From positions 1 to 5,620 of the forward strand of contig SHUN01000245.1 of the NCBI GenBank assembly GCA_009697495.1: a stretch of DNA of 5,620 nucleotides, given 5' to 3'. Position numbers and translations under genes: made by a program. This document shows, piece after piece, positions 4,585 to 5,620 of the stretch (its first letter is position 1; each line of letters begins with the position of its first letter). This stretch comes from Bryobacterales bacterium (GTDB lineage: Bacteria; Acidobacteriota; Terriglobia; Bryobacterales; Bryobacteraceae). Under the pieces are notes generated by a model, which was not told the origin of the DNA, did not search any database, and worked only from the letters and a program-made list of their open reading frames with translations.

Positions 4585-5620
4585 AACAGTTTGAGCTGGA
4601 TGGTGAGGAACTTTTTGGGGTTGGCGCGGAAGTCCTTCATCATCAGGTTCATTTCCTTCATGGTGCCGTTCATGGAGTCGTAGAGCGCGGGGTTGACCAT
4701 CAACTGGCCCATGGTGCCTTGCCCGCTGTTGACTTTGTCGATGGTCTTGTCGAGATTGAGGATCACCTTGTTCAGATTCGCGTGAAGCTCATCGCTCTTG
4801 AGCAGTTTGCCGGCGGTACCCTGGCCTTTATTGATTTCGTCGATGGTCTTGCGGATGTCGGCGACGGCGGCTTTAATCTCGTCATGCAACGCGGGATCTT
4901 TCAGCAGTTTACTGACGGAGCCTTTGCCTGCATTGAGATCTGTTTGGACTTCGGCGATGGTGGTGTCGACGCGTTTCATGATCTTACGAATATCTTCGTA
5001 CATGGCCTCGTCGTAAAGGAGTTTACCGACGGTGCCCTTGCCGTCACCGATGGAGGCGGTGATTTTCTGGACTTCGGCGATGGTGCCGACCAGGCGCTGG
5101 TAGAGTTCGTCGTCGACGAGGAGTTTGCCGATGGAGCCTTTGCCGTCTTCGACGGTGGCGACGATGTTGTTGATGCGCTCGATGATTTGCTGAAGGGATT
5201 GCAGGGACGGATAGGCGGAGTTGACAAGGTCCTGGAACTCGCGGGTATCGAGGCTGCGGAGTTCGCCGCCGGGAGCAATGGGTGTGGCCGCTTTGCCCAT
5301 TTTGATATTGATGTATTTGGTTCCGAGGAGGTTTTCGGCGCCAATGGCAGCCTGGGAATCGACCGGGATCTGGTTGAGCTTATCCTGGTCGATGATGAGG
5401 TCGAGCTTGATGCGTCGATTGGGCTTATTCTCGCCGGAGAGAGCGACGGGGCCGATTTTGCCGATGAGGAAGCCGCTCAAACGGACAGGGGAGCCTTCGG
5501 TGATGGCGGCGGAATCATCGAGGAAAGTATAGATCGTTACCTCCTTGGCGAAGAGGCTTTTGTTGCCGGTCAAAAGGAAGATGAGGACGGCAAGGATTAC
5601 AAGGGCGACGGCGGCAAGAA
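4581..5620 (-). CDS. MCE/MlaD-family lipid transport protein, 5' end missing
   Basis: This is a substrate-binding component of an MCE-type ABC system that moves lipids between inner and outer membranes. The frame is open to the window edge, so the start is outside. The visible part is 345 residues. It opens with a membrane helix (LAAVALVILAVLIFLL) that would anchor it in the inner membrane, so the TTG at 5571-5573 is Leu within this helix and not a start. The MCE domain follows: EVTIYTFLDDSAAITEGSPV, then RLSGFLIGKIG, and NLLGTKYINI about 50 residues later. A long helical region with five repeats follows, then a C-terminal NPKKFLTIQLKLF strand typical of such proteins. The permease and ATPase genes (MlaE- and MlaF-like) would be expected upstream, beyond 5620. 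Its stop overlaps the deacetylase start. Confidence 0.92.
   Translation of the reverse strand, partial: LAAVALVILAVLIFLLTGNKSLFAKEVTIYTFLDDSAAITEGSPVRLSGFLIGKIGPVALSGENKPNRRIKLDLIIDQDKLNQIPVDSQAAIGAENLLGTKYINIKMGKAATPIAPGGELRSLDTREFQDLVNSAYPSLQSLQQIIERINNIVATVEDGKGSIGKLLVDDELYQRLVGTIAEVQKITASIGDGKGTVGKLLYDEAMYEDIRKIMKRVDTTIAEVQTDLNAGKGSVSKLLKDPALHDEIKAAVADIRKTIDEINKGQGTAGKLLKSDELHANLNKVILNLDKTIDKVNSGQGTMGQLMVNPALYDSMNGTMKEMNLMMKDFRANPKKFLTIQLKLF
4674..5147 (-). repeat. Five G-x-G-x-x-x-K-L-L repeats in the MCE protein
   Basis: Five related blocks recur in the protein: DGKGSIGKLLVDDELYQ, DGKGTVGKLLYDEAMYE, AGKGSVSKLLKDPALHD, KGQGTAGKLLKSDELHA and SGQGTMGQLMVNPALYD. Their glycine starts are 34, 38, 34 and 34 residues apart. 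Between them are helices rich in V/I/L at heptad-like spacing, such as IAEVQKIT and IDEINKG. The DNA repeats are diverged, so they are old. Such Gly-Lys-Leu-Leu blocks are common in MlaD-like proteins with long helical tails. Confidence 0.8.

Noticed and set aside
4171..4683. Plus-strand open frame of 170 codons
   Set aside because: It is antisense to the deacetylase and the end of the MCE gene, with Gly/Glu/Val-rich shadow composition.
5571..5573. TTG as start codon of the MCE gene
   Set aside because: The frame stays open upstream to the window edge and encodes the expected N-terminal membrane helix, so this codon is an internal Leu.

Overview
The window looks like a chromosomal segment of a GC-rich Gram-negative bacterium, most plausibly an Acidobacteriota member of the Solibacter/Bryobacter type. 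This is an inference. It rests on the start of an exported protein with a carboxypeptidase-regulatory-like/TonB-receptor N-terminus, an MCE (MlaD-type) lipid-transport protein, a secreted prolyl oligopeptidase and tandem accessory paralogues. Every gene I can support is on the minus strand, so transcription runs from high to low coordinates.

The upstream part (5620 to 1760) is a tightly packed three-gene run. It holds a membrane-anchored MCE/MlaD-family protein (5' end outside the window), a YdjC/ChbG/HpnK-type carbohydrate deacetylase, and a secreted S9A prolyl oligopeptidase with a complete Ser-Asp-His triad. Both junctions are 4-base stop/start overlaps (TTGA at 4581-4584, ATGA at 3796-3799), so the three are probably translationally coupled.

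The accessory part (about 1800 to 340) is the most interesting region. Just after the peptidase lies a two-gene cassette: a 79-aa charged, mostly helical protein of unknown function, then a 138-aa HNH endonuclease with intact metal and catalytic motifs. The cassette is then repeated. Downstream are a relic of the last codons of the peptidase gene (999-1022), a near-copy of the leader (929-958), a second intact small protein (683-928, about 56% identical to the first by hand alignment) and a second HNH gene that is clearly dead (391-682). The dead copy has a net deletion of about 71 nt removing the HNH core, a Cys-to-Arg change, a TGA in place of a zinc-site cysteine, and a +1 frameshift near its end. 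A further peptidase-tail-like motif (350-382) and a faint HNH-tail-like motif (180-203) hint at a third, almost erased unit.

The left end (124-390) is a non-coding spacer with these fossils and a possible promoter. It precedes the first 41 codons of an exported, probably TonB-receptor-like outer-membrane protein that runs off the window at position 1. The main hypothesis is that the small protein and the HNH nuclease form a functional pair. The nuclease copy decayed while its small partner stayed open, which is what a regulator, immunity or antitoxin-like protein would show. The sequence suggests this but does not prove it.
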